Below, one piece after another: positions 1 through 10,907 of a stretch of 64,000 nucleotides of DNA. Location: assembly GCA_029255685.2 (NCBI GenBank), contig CM055318.2, positions 16,931,001 through 16,995,000 on the forward strand. The letters run 5' to 3'. The notes under the pieces were generated by a model. That model searched no databases. It was not told the origin of the DNA and saw only the letters and a program-made list of their open reading frames with translations. The DNA comes from Silene conica (taxonomy: Eukaryota; Streptophyta; Magnoliopsida; Caryophyllales; Caryophyllaceae). The position numbers and the translations under genes were made by a program. The number at the start of each line of letters is the position of its first letter. Position 1 is the first letter of the stretch.

Positions 1-1062
1 AGTTCTCTTATGCGGGGAGGCTTGTTTTGGTCAAGGCGGTTCTCTCTTCGCTTCATTCCTATTGGGCCACTTTATTCATTCTCCCCAAAGGTGTTATTTC
101 TAAAATTGAGAATTCTTGCAGGAATTTTTTATGGGATAACAGCCCGGAGTATTGTCATGCTTCTCTTGTAGCGTGGGAAACGATTTGTGCTCCCAAGAAG
201 GAGGGTGGACTGGGCATTCGTATTTGGAATGGGTTAATATTGCTATGGTGGGAAGGCTTGTGAATTGGATAATGGTTAATAAGGACTCCTTATGGGTGAC
301 TTGGGTGCGTACAAATTTTATTAAAAATCAAGACTGGTTGCAATATAGTCCTTCTGCCTATACGAGTTGGTCTTGGCGACGCATTTGCAAGGTAAAAGAC
401 CGTCTGGCAGCTGGGTTTAACAATGGCGAATGGATTGGTAGCCCTCATGGCTACTCTGTATCCGGGTGCTATGATTGGATGAGAGGGCAGAGGGCGGAGG
501 TTGCGTGGGCTTCTGTTGTGTGGAATGGTTTGGGGGTACCGAAACATCAATTCTTAGGGTGGTTGTATTTGCATGGTGCCTTGCGTACAAATACTAAACT
601 TATTAGCTTTGGTATTGACTTGCCCCCTGAATGTTACCTTTGTGGGCTGGAAAATGAAACAACTGAGCATCTTTTCTTTGGATGCCATTATAGTAGTAAG
701 GTACTTGAGTGTCTGCAAGTTTTAGCCGAATTGGAGGTTCCTGTGAATCAAACTATTCAATGGTGCTGGACATGTCAAGATAAAACGCTGCAATTCGAGG
801 TTACTGCTTCGGTTTTTTTGAGTTCTCTCTACCATATTTGGCAACAGCGGAATCAGAGCAAGCATGAGCATCTCGTTCATCTGCCTCGGAAGGTTGCTGC
901 TGCCATTTTGGATGATGTCCGTTTTCGGATCAGGCGACAGGATGAATCTAGATTCCATAGAGTTGATTTAGATTGGCTTAAGCTTCATAATCTCTTGTAA
1001 TTGAACTAGCTTATGCTTGCTTGTTTTTGATATATATATTTTACCTTTTACCAAAAAAAAAT
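1..1062 (+). pseudogene. 3' end of a LINE (non-LTR) reverse-transcriptase ORF, cut by the window edge
   Basis: This is the C-terminal part of a plant LINE ORF2. From about base 27 the frame reads a post-RT segment (LVKAVLSSLHSYWA, then KKEGGLGIR). Near base 225 one base shift moves the reading to another frame, which stays open to the stop at 998-1000. That second part holds the zf-RVT region, with a WNGLGVPKHQFLGW block followed by CYLCGLENETTEHLFFGC (Cys-x2-Cys ... His-x4-Cys). The element closes with TTTTACCTTTTACC and a run of nine A at about 1053-1061, the 3' tail expected for a LINE. The catalytic RT domain lies left of the window. The frameshift means this copy is not functional. Confidence 0.85.
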
Positions 1063-3271
1063 AAACATGTCACTCTTTAATACAGAGATACTATAATTTT
1101 GTGATCACTTTTATCATACAGAGTGTAACCATTTATACAACAACTTCCGATCATTTTGTAAAAGTTAAGTTCAAAAGATGGCATCTCCACAGCAACACTT
1201 GCTGCTTGATTAATTCGTTGAGCAAAATTTTCATATGCGGCAAGAAATTCTAGGTTCTTCCACTCTTGTGTCCATGAAAAATTGTGCCCTTATGTCATAC
1301 TATAGGCTCATCCTCATTGGCAACTCCAATTACCCTAAACTCCTCCCACCTCGCCGCATTAAATCTTTCCACCATCGATTTTCATGTCTCGCTTAGTCAA
1401 CATCCGGGCTACTTTGCATAGTTGTTAAAAAAGAAAGCATAACAAAAACTTTAAGAACATACACAGAAAACTAACAAGTAGGATGAAAATGGGTACCAAC
1501 ACTGATAACATACACACAAGACACTTTGGTTACCAACATCCAGAACACACACAAGATATATTAAGTGGTCACCAACTTGTAGAACATAGTCACCAACAAT
1601 GTCCACTATCAAAGAACATAGCCACTAATAGTTACTAAGTAAGTGGTCAGTATCAAAGATAACATATTCATTAATTAAGTGGTCACCGACAGTAACAACA
1701 TAGACACAAGATACCTAATTTAGCGGTCACCAACACCAACAAGAAATCCAACAACAGACATTTCACATGCTAGAATTATATAGTTCGGAAATACTGTAAT
1801 ATGGTCACCAATAACTATAACATGTTCAGCACGCAACTATAACATGGTCACAAAACAAACAAGCGGAATAAGCAAAGAAATCCAACATCAGTCAGTTCAT
1901 CACAGTTTATAAGGCTATAACATGGTAATCTGTAACTACAACATGGTCACCAAAACAAAGAAGACAAATAAGAAAAGAAATTAAAATGCAGTCAACAACT
2001 TCTCCTTTCCTAAACCCACTAACAACAACAACAAAATATAGTTCTTTGGGAAAATTATGGAAACAATTTGAAAAAATGGATTTCTGTCACTTAATTAAAA
2101 TAGGCTTTCTGGATTTTAATTAAATTACGCTTAATTTAATTAAAACTGTGAAAAAAGTTTAAAAATACCCAATTTCTGATACAAAATTGACATAAACATA
2201 CCTTCATTTGCTGTTTTTTTCTTGCTATTGTCTTCCTCCCCATATCTTCTTCAATAATGTTGAGATAATTGTGGACAAATGAAAGAGAATGATTTTGAAT
2301 TACGAAAAAAGGGGTAGAAAAATTATAAAAGTGGAGTATATGGTCTTCAATGGAGAGTAGGTTAAGAGTTTTATGAAAAGTGAAGGACTATGGTACATTA
2401 AAATAGGAAATATGATGGAGTATATCAATTCATAGGAAAGGAGGAAAAGGATGGGGAAGATAAAATGGAAGCATTTAATGGACGCATAATTGTCAGCGTT
2501 GAACTTTTCGAAAACTGCACACAACTTCCAATTCCAACATTTATTCCTCTGACCCATTTGACATATTCAATTTGTAAAATGGGTAAAAAGGACCCGTCTC
2601 ACAATATCCATATGTGAGACGGTTGTACAAGATAATTACTTCAGACGTAACCCGACACGGCCAAACAAACACACATTGGACTCAAAGGCCCACACGAGGC
2701 TTGATCCAACGCATCAAACACACACGGATTCGGGCAAAGAGTTCCACTCGAGACATAACCCGATACCCAACGCACACAAAAATAATATAAAGAGTGTTAC
2801 TAGACAAAAATAATCGGGAAACACTTAATTATGTAAGATGATTAAGTGGACAGTTACGTATATTTGTGAGACGAATATTAAAACTGTCATGAACACAACT
2901 TGTTATAGGGTGTCGTGTAAACGGTGATTAAAATAAGGTAGTAGACGTCATCGTTACATGATGCATGTGTTGTCCCTTATTGTTCTTCCCCATTTCACTT
3001 TTTTGTCTATTCTATGAACATTGAAAATACAAAAACACTCCAACCCCATGTGCATGTCGGTTGTGGCCAGTTTTTCTAGCCTATAATGTGCATTTAATTT
3101 TGCTCATTCATTCACTTATGCATGTATTATAATAATTCTCCCTAAAAAACCTCTAAAAAGTTACTAATAGGTAGTAATGTAAAACTCTCATAAAATTAAT
3201 ATTTATTAATGTGTTAGTAAATTATTTTACACATAATGATGTAAAAGTATCTAGATCTATCCTTCTATATT
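1063..3271. other. intergenic, AT-rich; degenerate GGTCACCAAC repeats, no gene recognised
   Basis: I find no convincing gene. From about 1440 to 2030 a loose repeat recurs (GGTCACCAAC followed by an AACATA-rich stretch), at irregular spacing of about 40-80 bases and strongly diverged. The minus strand at about 1090-1400 has a stretch that looks like eroded coding sequence (reading RFNAARWEEFRVIGVANEDE), interrupted and not identifiable. Around 2590-2635 there is a GTCTCAC/GTGAGACGG inverted pair, possibly a short MITE remnant. The rest is AT-rich filler. Confidence 0.4.
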
Positions 3272-3655
3272 CACTACAACGAAAACTGAAACGGGCGACA
3301 AAAATTGGCGACTGAAATCAGTCGCCAAATAGCTATTGGCGACGGAAAACAGTCGCCAAAAAGTCGTCGCTGACTTTTGTCGCCAAAAAAAAATCGGGCG
3401 ACTAATATCCGTCGCCAAATTTGGCGACGGAAATGGTAGTCGCCATACTAACGATTTGGCGACAGAAATGGTAGTCGCCAAATTAACGACAGAAATAAGG
3501 TAGTCGCCAATTTGGCGACGGCCAGTCTGTCGCCAAATGGCCCATTCCGTCGCCAAAGTATCTGACTTTCCAGGGGCTTTGGTTTTTGTTGCTCTGTTTT
3601 GGCGACTGAATTCAGTCGCCATTTACATCGTTTCAGTCGCCAAATTTCCTGGGCA
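3272..3655. repeat. CACTA left subterminal repeat array (GTCGCC/GGCGAC)
   Basis: After the terminal CACTACAA, short units of the type TTGGCGAC-G and its complement AGTCGCCAAA recur about twenty times in both orientations up to about 3650. In En/Spm elements such subterminal motifs bind TnpA and bring the two ends together. The open frames that run through this array are side products of the repeat and are not genes. Confidence 0.85.
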
Positions 3656-3871
3656 TTTTTCATGAAAATTCATTTCGTTTCTGCCAAATCCAATGCGAAA
3701 TAAATTCAGTACACCTGCAACCAGAAAGTAACCAGCAATTGGTGACGAACACCCTTTGAAACAACAACTAAATCTCCTTTTATAGAAAAAGAGAAACATT
3801 ATCAAATTACAAGAACCCGTTATCTAAACTAATAAATCTCCACGTTCGACAATTTTTCCTAAGTTACTAAA

Positions 3872-5451
3872 CTAATTAACTACTTGAAATCCCATGCTAG
3901 CTCCACTACCGTCGCCTCCCTTTCCACTTGGATCGTTAGGATCTTCATTAAATGGCCGTGAACCGGGATTGTAAGAGTAGAAATATGTCTCCATGGCCTT
4001 AAGACGTTCTCTCATCAACCGCATATCCTCATCTCTTTCCGCATTTGCGGCTCTTTCTCGGTCAAGTTGCGATTGCAATTGACTTACAAGAGACGGTTCG
4101 TAGGTTTGTCGCGGCTCATATGAGAACCTTCTAGCCGGTTCCTTGTAAAACACCCCATGAGCTTGTCCGGTCCCATATACCATACCCTTCTTGTAACCAT
4201 CCACCAATTTGAACCAAATTTCATTATCTTCCCGCTCAGGGTGAGCCTCTTTCTCTGCCTCCTATAACATTAAGAAAACTATTATTAGTTAAGCAAAAAC
4301 AATCATTGTCGAAGTTAACAAAAAAACATCATTAGTTGAGAGAAACTATCTTAAATATAACTCTTTGTCCTTCGCCTTAATCCAGATTCTTCTCTGCGTC
4401 TTTTCCTTGACCTTGGAATGCGTGTCAAGGAAAAGTTCGGGGACCGTCATCATCGGCTTCTTGTCGCCGTCTTTGTTGCTACCGTCTTTATTGCTGCTAT
4501 CCTTCTTCTTCTTCCCTCCCTAAATAGGGAAAATTGTTAATATAAGAAGTATAGTATATTCATTCAAAAAAGAAGTATTCATTCAAGACTTACACTAAAA
4601 ATACGCGTCAAAAATGATCGTGATCCCCCGTGATGGGTAGGCTCGACCTCTGGATCTTTCTTCCCTCTTCTTTTGTTGATCTTCTTTTGAGCGGACACGG
4701 CTTGGAACTCGGGAGTCTCGCGCCGCTTCATGAGATCTTGATATTTCTCACCTACAATTAAAAAGTATGTTAGTAGTATTAAGATATTTCATTAATTCTT
4801 GTATTTACAAGTGACAAAACTTATATATTACATGTACCTTTAAGATGTTCCGGTTCCTTCTTTCTTGTAACAATCTTGTAGATATAGTCTCCATATCTTG
4901 TTTTACCAACTTCATGGTACCTATCAAGGACGGATTGTTCATGTTCAGGAGCCCAATAGAAAGATTGTTACACAAAAAAAAACATTAAATGTAATTAGTA
5001 GTTAGCTTAATGAGTTAAAAAAACAACTATAATTAATGCAATTACCCGATACGCATTGAACCAAGCTTCCTTTTGAGCCTTACTAACTTTCCCCCAAGAA
5101 GTAGGCACAGGACCTAACAAACTCTCCTTTGTGCTAGCGACTACCCCTCGACGAGGAGTCTGATGTCTAAACCTGTAACAAAAATTGTTAATTATAACAA
5201 ATCAATTTATTAATTTAAAAAATGAATAATACACATTTAATAAAAAACAACAACATTTACCATAGTCCCGCCGGATCAAGTATAATCCGGCGATCCTGGG
5301 TGTACTGAATCTGTACACCATCGTCCGAGTCCTTCTCCACTTCAGGCTCGATCTGTACCTATTCTTCTACTGGTTCCTCTTCTTCTTGCACGGATGACAC
5401 ATTAGCGCGATTACTGGCACCGCCTCGCAGTCTACCTCGACCTCCTGCCAT
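3872..5451 (-). CDS. CACTA TnpA-like protein (Transposase_24 type), spliced, one in-frame stop
   Basis: The second CACTA gene. TnpA-type proteins bind the subterminal repeats and assist the transposase. ATG is at 5451-5449. Exons that I can follow: 5261-5451; 5046-5172 (FRHQTPRRGVVASTKE, WGKVSKAQKEAWFNAYR); about 4838-4967 (WAPEHEQSVLDRYHEVG); 4594-4751; about 4365-4519 (PMMTVPELFLDTHSKVKEK); 3872-4261, with GT-AG borders at most joints. The last exon has the family's RRFSYEP region and a heptad-like segment (LVSQLQSQLDRERAANAE) that could form a coiled coil, then a Gly/Ser-rich end. Oddities: codon 31 (5361-5359) is TAG in frame, and I see no AG acceptor in front of the third exon. The gene is probably broken, or its true splicing skips these sites. 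Confidence 0.75.
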
Positions 5452-5549
5452 CTACAATCACATAAATGAAAATATTAGTAGGTGAGGAAAAAACATAAAA
5501 TAAACCTATCACACATGAATTTAAAATTGTACAACTATTATATACCAAA

Positions 5550-8500
5550 TTAATCATCATCCTCATCCTCTTCTTGGTCTTCATCATCATCATCACCAAC
5601 ATCCTCATCCTCATCCTCATTGCAAACATCATCATCATCATGCACTCCCACTACTTCTTCAACTTCCTCCCATCCTTCTTCCAACTCAATATTAATAGTC
5701 TCATTATCCTCCTCCTCTTCCAACTCATCGTCATCTTCATCTTCATTATCGTGAATGATTTCGTCTGTTGGAGACAAAATTGTCCCATTTGCTACTATTT
5801 CTTCTTGAAAAAAGGAGGTATCAATTTGTGATCGTGCCTTCGTCTTAATGACTGCCCACCATGCCTTACTATTTCTATCATTTGTCGTGCTTGGATAGGA
5901 AGCGAAATACACTTGTTGAGCCTGATGTGCAAGTATAAATGGATCATACTTAGGGTATGTTCGGGTACGATTCACTTCTACAAGCTTGTAACATTCATGT
6001 GTTCTCATTCCAGCCGGGGAATTATCCTTCCACTCAATCTTGAATAAGGTAGTCTTGTAAGCACGATCACGACCATTGTAAGACATCTCAAAGATGTCCT
6101 CTATAATACCATAATATTCGTGGTCATCAACGGAAGAAATAGTAACACCATAATTGCATCTAGCCTTACCCTTACCATGGTCGAATGTGTGGAAATTAAA
6201 TCCATTAACTGAATATCGGTTCCGCGTCTTAACCAAGCGTGAAGGACCGAAAGCTAAACTCCTTATCAAATCATCTTGGATATTGAACTCAAGCACATGG
6301 TTCAGAAACCATTTTGGGAATTTGTCTTCATGTTTATCCCAAACATCATCCCTACTTACATTAGGATGTTCCTTAATGAAATCATTCACAAACTTCGTTT
6401 CATATGACTCTAAGATCTCACTATTTGATAGAACGTACAAGTGAGCACGATTGTATTCCTTGTCATCCAAATATCTCGTTCCACCTTTAGAGGAACAACC
6501 TTCACCATCTTGAGTTTGAAAAAACTCGGGTAAACTTGTATCAACTTCATCTGCTTCATCAAGATTCAAGTTTTTTGCTTTGGTTTCTATATGTTTTTCA
6601 AAGTAGAGAGAACAAAAATTTGCAATCTCTTTCGTTAAATAGGCATTGCATATAGAACCTTCAACCTTTGCTTTGTTTCCAATCTTTTTCTTCAAATGAT
6701 TAAGAAACCTATATATAAATAATTCATTCATTACGTTGTTAAATAAAGTTTGTAATATATTAGTTAATCTAAAATTTCAAAAATAAGTAATACTCTTAGT
6801 ATTACCTTTCTAATGGATACATCCATCTATATTGAACGGGTCCTCCAACTTTGGCTTCGTAGGGCAAATGGACCGGTAGATGTTCCATGGAGTTGAAAAA
6901 TGAAGGGGGAAAGATCATCTCAAGCTTACATAATATTAGTGGTATTTGATCTTCGAGACGAATCATGTCATCAACACATATGGAGGACGAACATAAATCT
7001 CTAAAAAATTGACTAATCTCAACAATTGCATTCCATGCCGTGGTTGGGAGGAGATGTTTCAAAGCAACGGGTAATAGTCGCTCCATGAATACATGACAAT
7101 CATGACTTTTCATGCCTTGTAACCTGAGCCTCTTAAGATCAACACATCGACGAAAATCTGAAGCATATCCATCGGGGAATTTCAGATTTCGTAACCACTC
7201 ACATAATACCCTCCTTTGTGGTTTGTCAAGAGTGTAAATGGCTTTTGACTTGGACCCATCATTTCGAATATGTAATTTCGGACGATCACAAAACAACTTC
7301 AAGTCTTTTCTTGATCCAATAGTGTCACATGTTTCGCCTTCGACATCCATGATCATGTCAATTAATTGCTCAAAAAAAATTCTTTTCTATATGCATCACA
7401 TCCAAGTTGTGTCTGATTAACATTGTTTTCCAATATGGAAGGTCCCAAAATATGCTTCTTTTAAACCAACCATTTTTCTTCTTTTTGAGTTCTTTAAACT
7501 CTTCTTCAGTACCATCAATAGAAGATGGGAAATCACATACCAACTCCCATAACTCATCACCTGGAAGATGATCCGGGGCATCATCAAGTACCTCTTTCCC
7601 TTTTTTGAAAGCTTTCTTGTTTCTCCTAAGAGAATGATTTAGTGGTAAAAAGCATCTATGACAATCAAACCAACTAATTTTCTTGGAATTCGGAAGCCAA
7701 AAAGCTTTACTTTCACCCATGCAACGAGGACATGCTTTTTGTCCCGCAGTAGCCCAGCCAGATAACATACCATATGCGGGAAAATCGTTTATTGTCCATA
7801 AAAGTGAAGCTCTTAGTTGAAAATTCTGCTTTCTGAAAACATCATATGTTTCCACCCCAACTTCCCACAATTGTCTCAATTCTTCCACTAATGGTTGTAA
7901 ATAAACATCCAAATGGCCTTTCGGATTTTTAGGACCGGGAATAATGAGAGACAAGAAAATTAATTCTCTTTTCATAAATAACCAAGGCGGTAAGTTGTAT
8001 GGTGTGACCATTACGGGCCAACAAGAGTAATTCTTACCAAATTGGGTAAAAGGACTAAATCCATCCGTACACAAGCCAAGTCGCACATTCCGGGGTTCCT
8101 TGACAAATTCAAGATAGATTTGATCAAATCGTTTCCATTCTTCCCCGTCACTTGGATGACACATCTTCTCCGGAGTACGTGGATTTTCTTTGTGCCATGT
8201 CATTTGTTCGGCAAGTTTTTTGGTAGAATAAATTATTTGAAGTCTTGGGGAAAGAGGAAGGTAAATTAATTGGTTTTCTGCTATTGGTTTCTTACACTTT
8301 TGACCCCTTTTACCACTCTTGTTGCCTTTTTTTCGTTTTGAAAACAACATCTCCATCGCTTGTCTGAAATCTATCCCTTCCACATTTTCTGCACTTGTCA
8401 AGTAACGCATCATCTTTCCAAAACAACATACATCCTTCGGGACAGGCATTGATCTTTTGATGTGGTAACTGAAGACCTTTAACTATTTTTTTGGTGTTGT

Positions 8501-9241
8501 AGAAACTTCGAGTCATGACGTTATCTTCGGGGATAGCATCCTCAAGGAAAGAAGCGCCCGATCTAAGAGAACAACTCCCGAGATAACTTCCCAGGTTAAA
8601 ACACAAACCAGAGACAGAAAACTACACATTCTTCTTCCACCTACGGTTCATACAGAAGCTAATCTTTCAATAAGAAAGTAGCGATTTTAACCATCAACGG
8701 CAGGAAATGACATATTATACTCACACTTCAAGGTTAATATCCTAGAGGCGGCTTGTAATAATGACATTTTGCTCCCTTCGTATAAAGGTTGTTCCGCAGC
8801 TTTTAACATGTCAAAAAAAGCCTTTGCTTGGGGATTTGGAGGTTCCTCTTCATTCAAGGCTACACGGTCATCATTATTGGCTACATTAAACTCCAAGGCA
8901 TCAACAACCATATCTCTATATGGGTTCTCGTCAATATGTTCGATGTGAGGTTGTTCGTGAATTGGGGAATAGGCTTCTCTATGAGAAATCCAATTATAAT
9001 AATTTGGACAAAACCCATTTGTATAGAGATGTTCTTGTACCTCAATGACATATAGATATTTCATATTTCGACATTTGCTACAAGGACACCTAAGTTTATT
9101 TTCTAACGAGTCATATTCCTCTTGTTGCTTAGCAAATTCAATAAACTCGGCAACACCCTCTATAAACCTAGCATTAGAACGTCTCTTCTTAATATCTAAT
9201 AACCCTCCATCATACATCCATGAACGTTCCAATCTCTTCAT
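5550..9241 (-). CDS. CACTA TnpD-like transposase (tnp2 family) with two frameshifts
   Basis: Catalytic protein of the CACTA element. ATG at 9241. Domain order: N-terminal transposase-associated domain (RCPCSKCRNMKYLY, LYTNGFCPNYYNWISH); Transposase_21 core at about 8600-7370 (MTWHKENPRTPEKMCHPSDG, LGLCTDGFSPF, WLFMKRELIFLSLIIPGPK, HNLDVMHIEKN); DUF4218 at about 7350-6806 (HLPVHLPYEAKVGGPVQYRW); and after a clear 97-bp GT-AG intron (6709-6805) DUF4216 (YGIIEDIFEMSYNGRD) with a long Asp/Glu tail ending at 5550. The region 8687-8600 has stops and probably contains a short intron. Two frame changes fall in homopolymers: T7 at 8327-8333 and A8 at 7372-7379, each read as one base too many. Either the gene is dead or these are sequencing errors. 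Confidence 0.88.
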
Positions 9242-9914
9242 TTTAATCTAAACAAAAAAACCCATAAAACAATTTTCAACACTAAAAATACATATATCTA
9301 AATTAAAAATACACTCACTTAATTAAAGAACAACCTCAATCACATAATAATAACAATTTATTAACAACAATTTCCAATTATACAATTAACCACAACCTAA
9401 TAAGCTAATTTAAGACGGTCTTAATAAGCTAGTATAATCTAACTAACATCCTAATAAGCTATTAAACATCCTAATCGACTACTTTAATCTAATTAACCAA
9501 CATCAATAAGGCTAACAACATCGTCTTATACAAACTTCTTATAAACCCTAACCCACAATTATCTAATTAATATGCTAATTGGCTTCTAATACCTAATTAA
9601 TCACAACCTAATAAGCTAAGACGGTCTTAATAACCTACTACAATCACTAAATGCACAAAACAAACCAACAATCAAAACAAAAAAATTGAAATTGAAATGG
9701 AACTACTAGGGAGTATACAAACCTTAAATGGGTTGAATGAAGGGAAGAACAAGTAGGGTGGTGGTGGTGGTGGCCGGAATCCGGTGACAGTGGTGTTGAG
9801 GGTGGCCGGAACACGTAGGGTAGGGTGGTGGTGGTGGTGGTTTTCGCGATTTGAGGGTTTGTGTGTTTGTGTAATTGCGAATATGGAAAGGGACGGAATT
9901 GCGTTGCTGTTTCT

Positions 9915-10168
9915 ATATCGCAATTTGGCGACGGACGCACAAAATTGGCGACTGAACTGGGCTGTCGCCAAATTTGGCGACGGTTTTCTGTCGCCAAATT
10001 GTAGTTTCTGTCGCCCGATTGTGTCGGTGGTGGGAAATTTGGGTAAAAAGTTCAGTCGCCAAATTGGCGACTGATTTTAGTCGCCCGAGTTTTTATTCAG
10101 TCGCCAAATTGGCGACTGACCGTTGCAGTCGCCAAAAACTGTCACCCGATTCAGTTTTTCTTGTAGTG
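9915..10168. repeat. CACTA right subterminal repeat array
   Basis: The same GTCGCC/GGCGAC units as at the left end, in mirrored arrangement, lead up to the terminal TTGTAGTG. The array also lies upstream of the minus-strand tnpD gene, so as in other CACTA elements it probably overlaps the promoter side. Confidence 0.85.
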
Positions 10169-10791
10169 ATTAGCGGAGGGTAAGTTCTTGGTTGAAATCT
10201 TGGAAATGAGGTATCTAGGTTGGGTGCTTGGAGGATCTTGCCAAACTTAGTATATATTCAATAAGACAACAATTGTTGTTGTACTTATATTACCTTCAAA
10301 CAATGTAAAAACAATATTTCTTCCTTTCTCTTATTTAATTTAATTAAATATTCAATTTCCCTTGCATGTAAGCTTATGTAACATAGATCATTCTATGACT
10401 AAATTAACAAGTAATTTAGTAAACTAATTAGAGGAGTCTAATTAGGGGTCATGGACTTACAATCACTAATCATACGCCAAGAGTTAGATACAATTACCAA
10501 CACAACTCTTACTCTACACGACTACACCTCATACTTCAACATATATATCACAGTTAAGAACCACACCACACCACACATGAGAATACACACATATCTAGTA
10601 TTCTATCTTACCTCGAGATGACTGGCTTAAGAATGTTAGGGCCAAGATTAAAAAATGTGGGCGCCTTCTCACTCAAAATCAAACATGGGGCTCCTAACGT
10701 ACATACACCGGTTTCATTTTATTTAGACTCACTAATTAATCTCATTTGGTTTATTTTTTCAGGTTCCGAAATCGTCGCTCTGATACCAATT
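10169..10791 (-). other. LTR-retrotransposon leader with tRNA-Met primer site, truncated on the left
   Basis: On the minus strand the sequence just after the LTR reads TGGTATCAGAGC (10788-10777), the classic primer binding site complementary to the tRNA-Met 3' end. About 200-300 bases of non-coding leader follow. No gag or pol is found before the CACTA end at 10168, so the internal part is lost or eroded. The remaining bases to 10168 show no feature I can name. Confidence 0.6.
10777..10788 (-). promoter_or_regulatory. Primer binding site (tRNA-Met type)
   Basis: The minus strand reads TGGTATCAGAGC, 3 bases inside the LTR end TGTTACA. This fixes the direction of the retrotransposon (minus) and the LTR boundary at 10792. 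Confidence 0.85.
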
Positions 10792-10907
10792 TGTAACACC
10801 CTTGTTTACCAAGGAGTCTTAACAAGACCTTCCACAGTAAATAAAGGTGTTACCATCTCGGTTGTCCGAGGTAAGTATATCAAATAAACAATGAAAGAAT
10901 ATTTAAA

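Larger units (their letters stand above)
3272..10168 (-). mobile_element. Complete CACTA (En/Spm) DNA transposon
   Basis: The left end begins CACTACAACGAAAACTGAAA and the right end, read on the minus strand, begins CACTACAAGAAAAACTGAAT. Both flanks carry the same 3 bases, ATT (3269-3271 and 10169-10171), which is the CACTA target duplication. Both subterminal regions are packed with GTCGCC/GGCGAC motifs. The element encodes, on the minus strand, a TnpD-like transposase (9241 down to 5550) followed by a TnpA-like protein (5451 down to 3872), the normal two-gene layout. Length is 6,897 bp. Apparent frameshifts in tnpD and an in-frame stop in tnpA suggest it is no longer autonomous, unless those are sequence errors. 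Confidence 0.95.

Noticed and set aside
3257..3622. Open frames on the minus strand in the CACTA terminal array
   Set aside because: They are produced by the GTCGCC/GGCGAC repeats and have only repeat-like composition.
5574..5831. Plus-strand hydrophobic ORF resembling a membrane protein
   Set aside because: It is the complement of the acidic Asp/Glu tail of the CACTA transposase.
10618..10887. Plus-strand ORF of 89 aa
   Set aside because: It runs across the complement of the primer binding site and LTR end, so it is retrotransposon leader read on the wrong strand.
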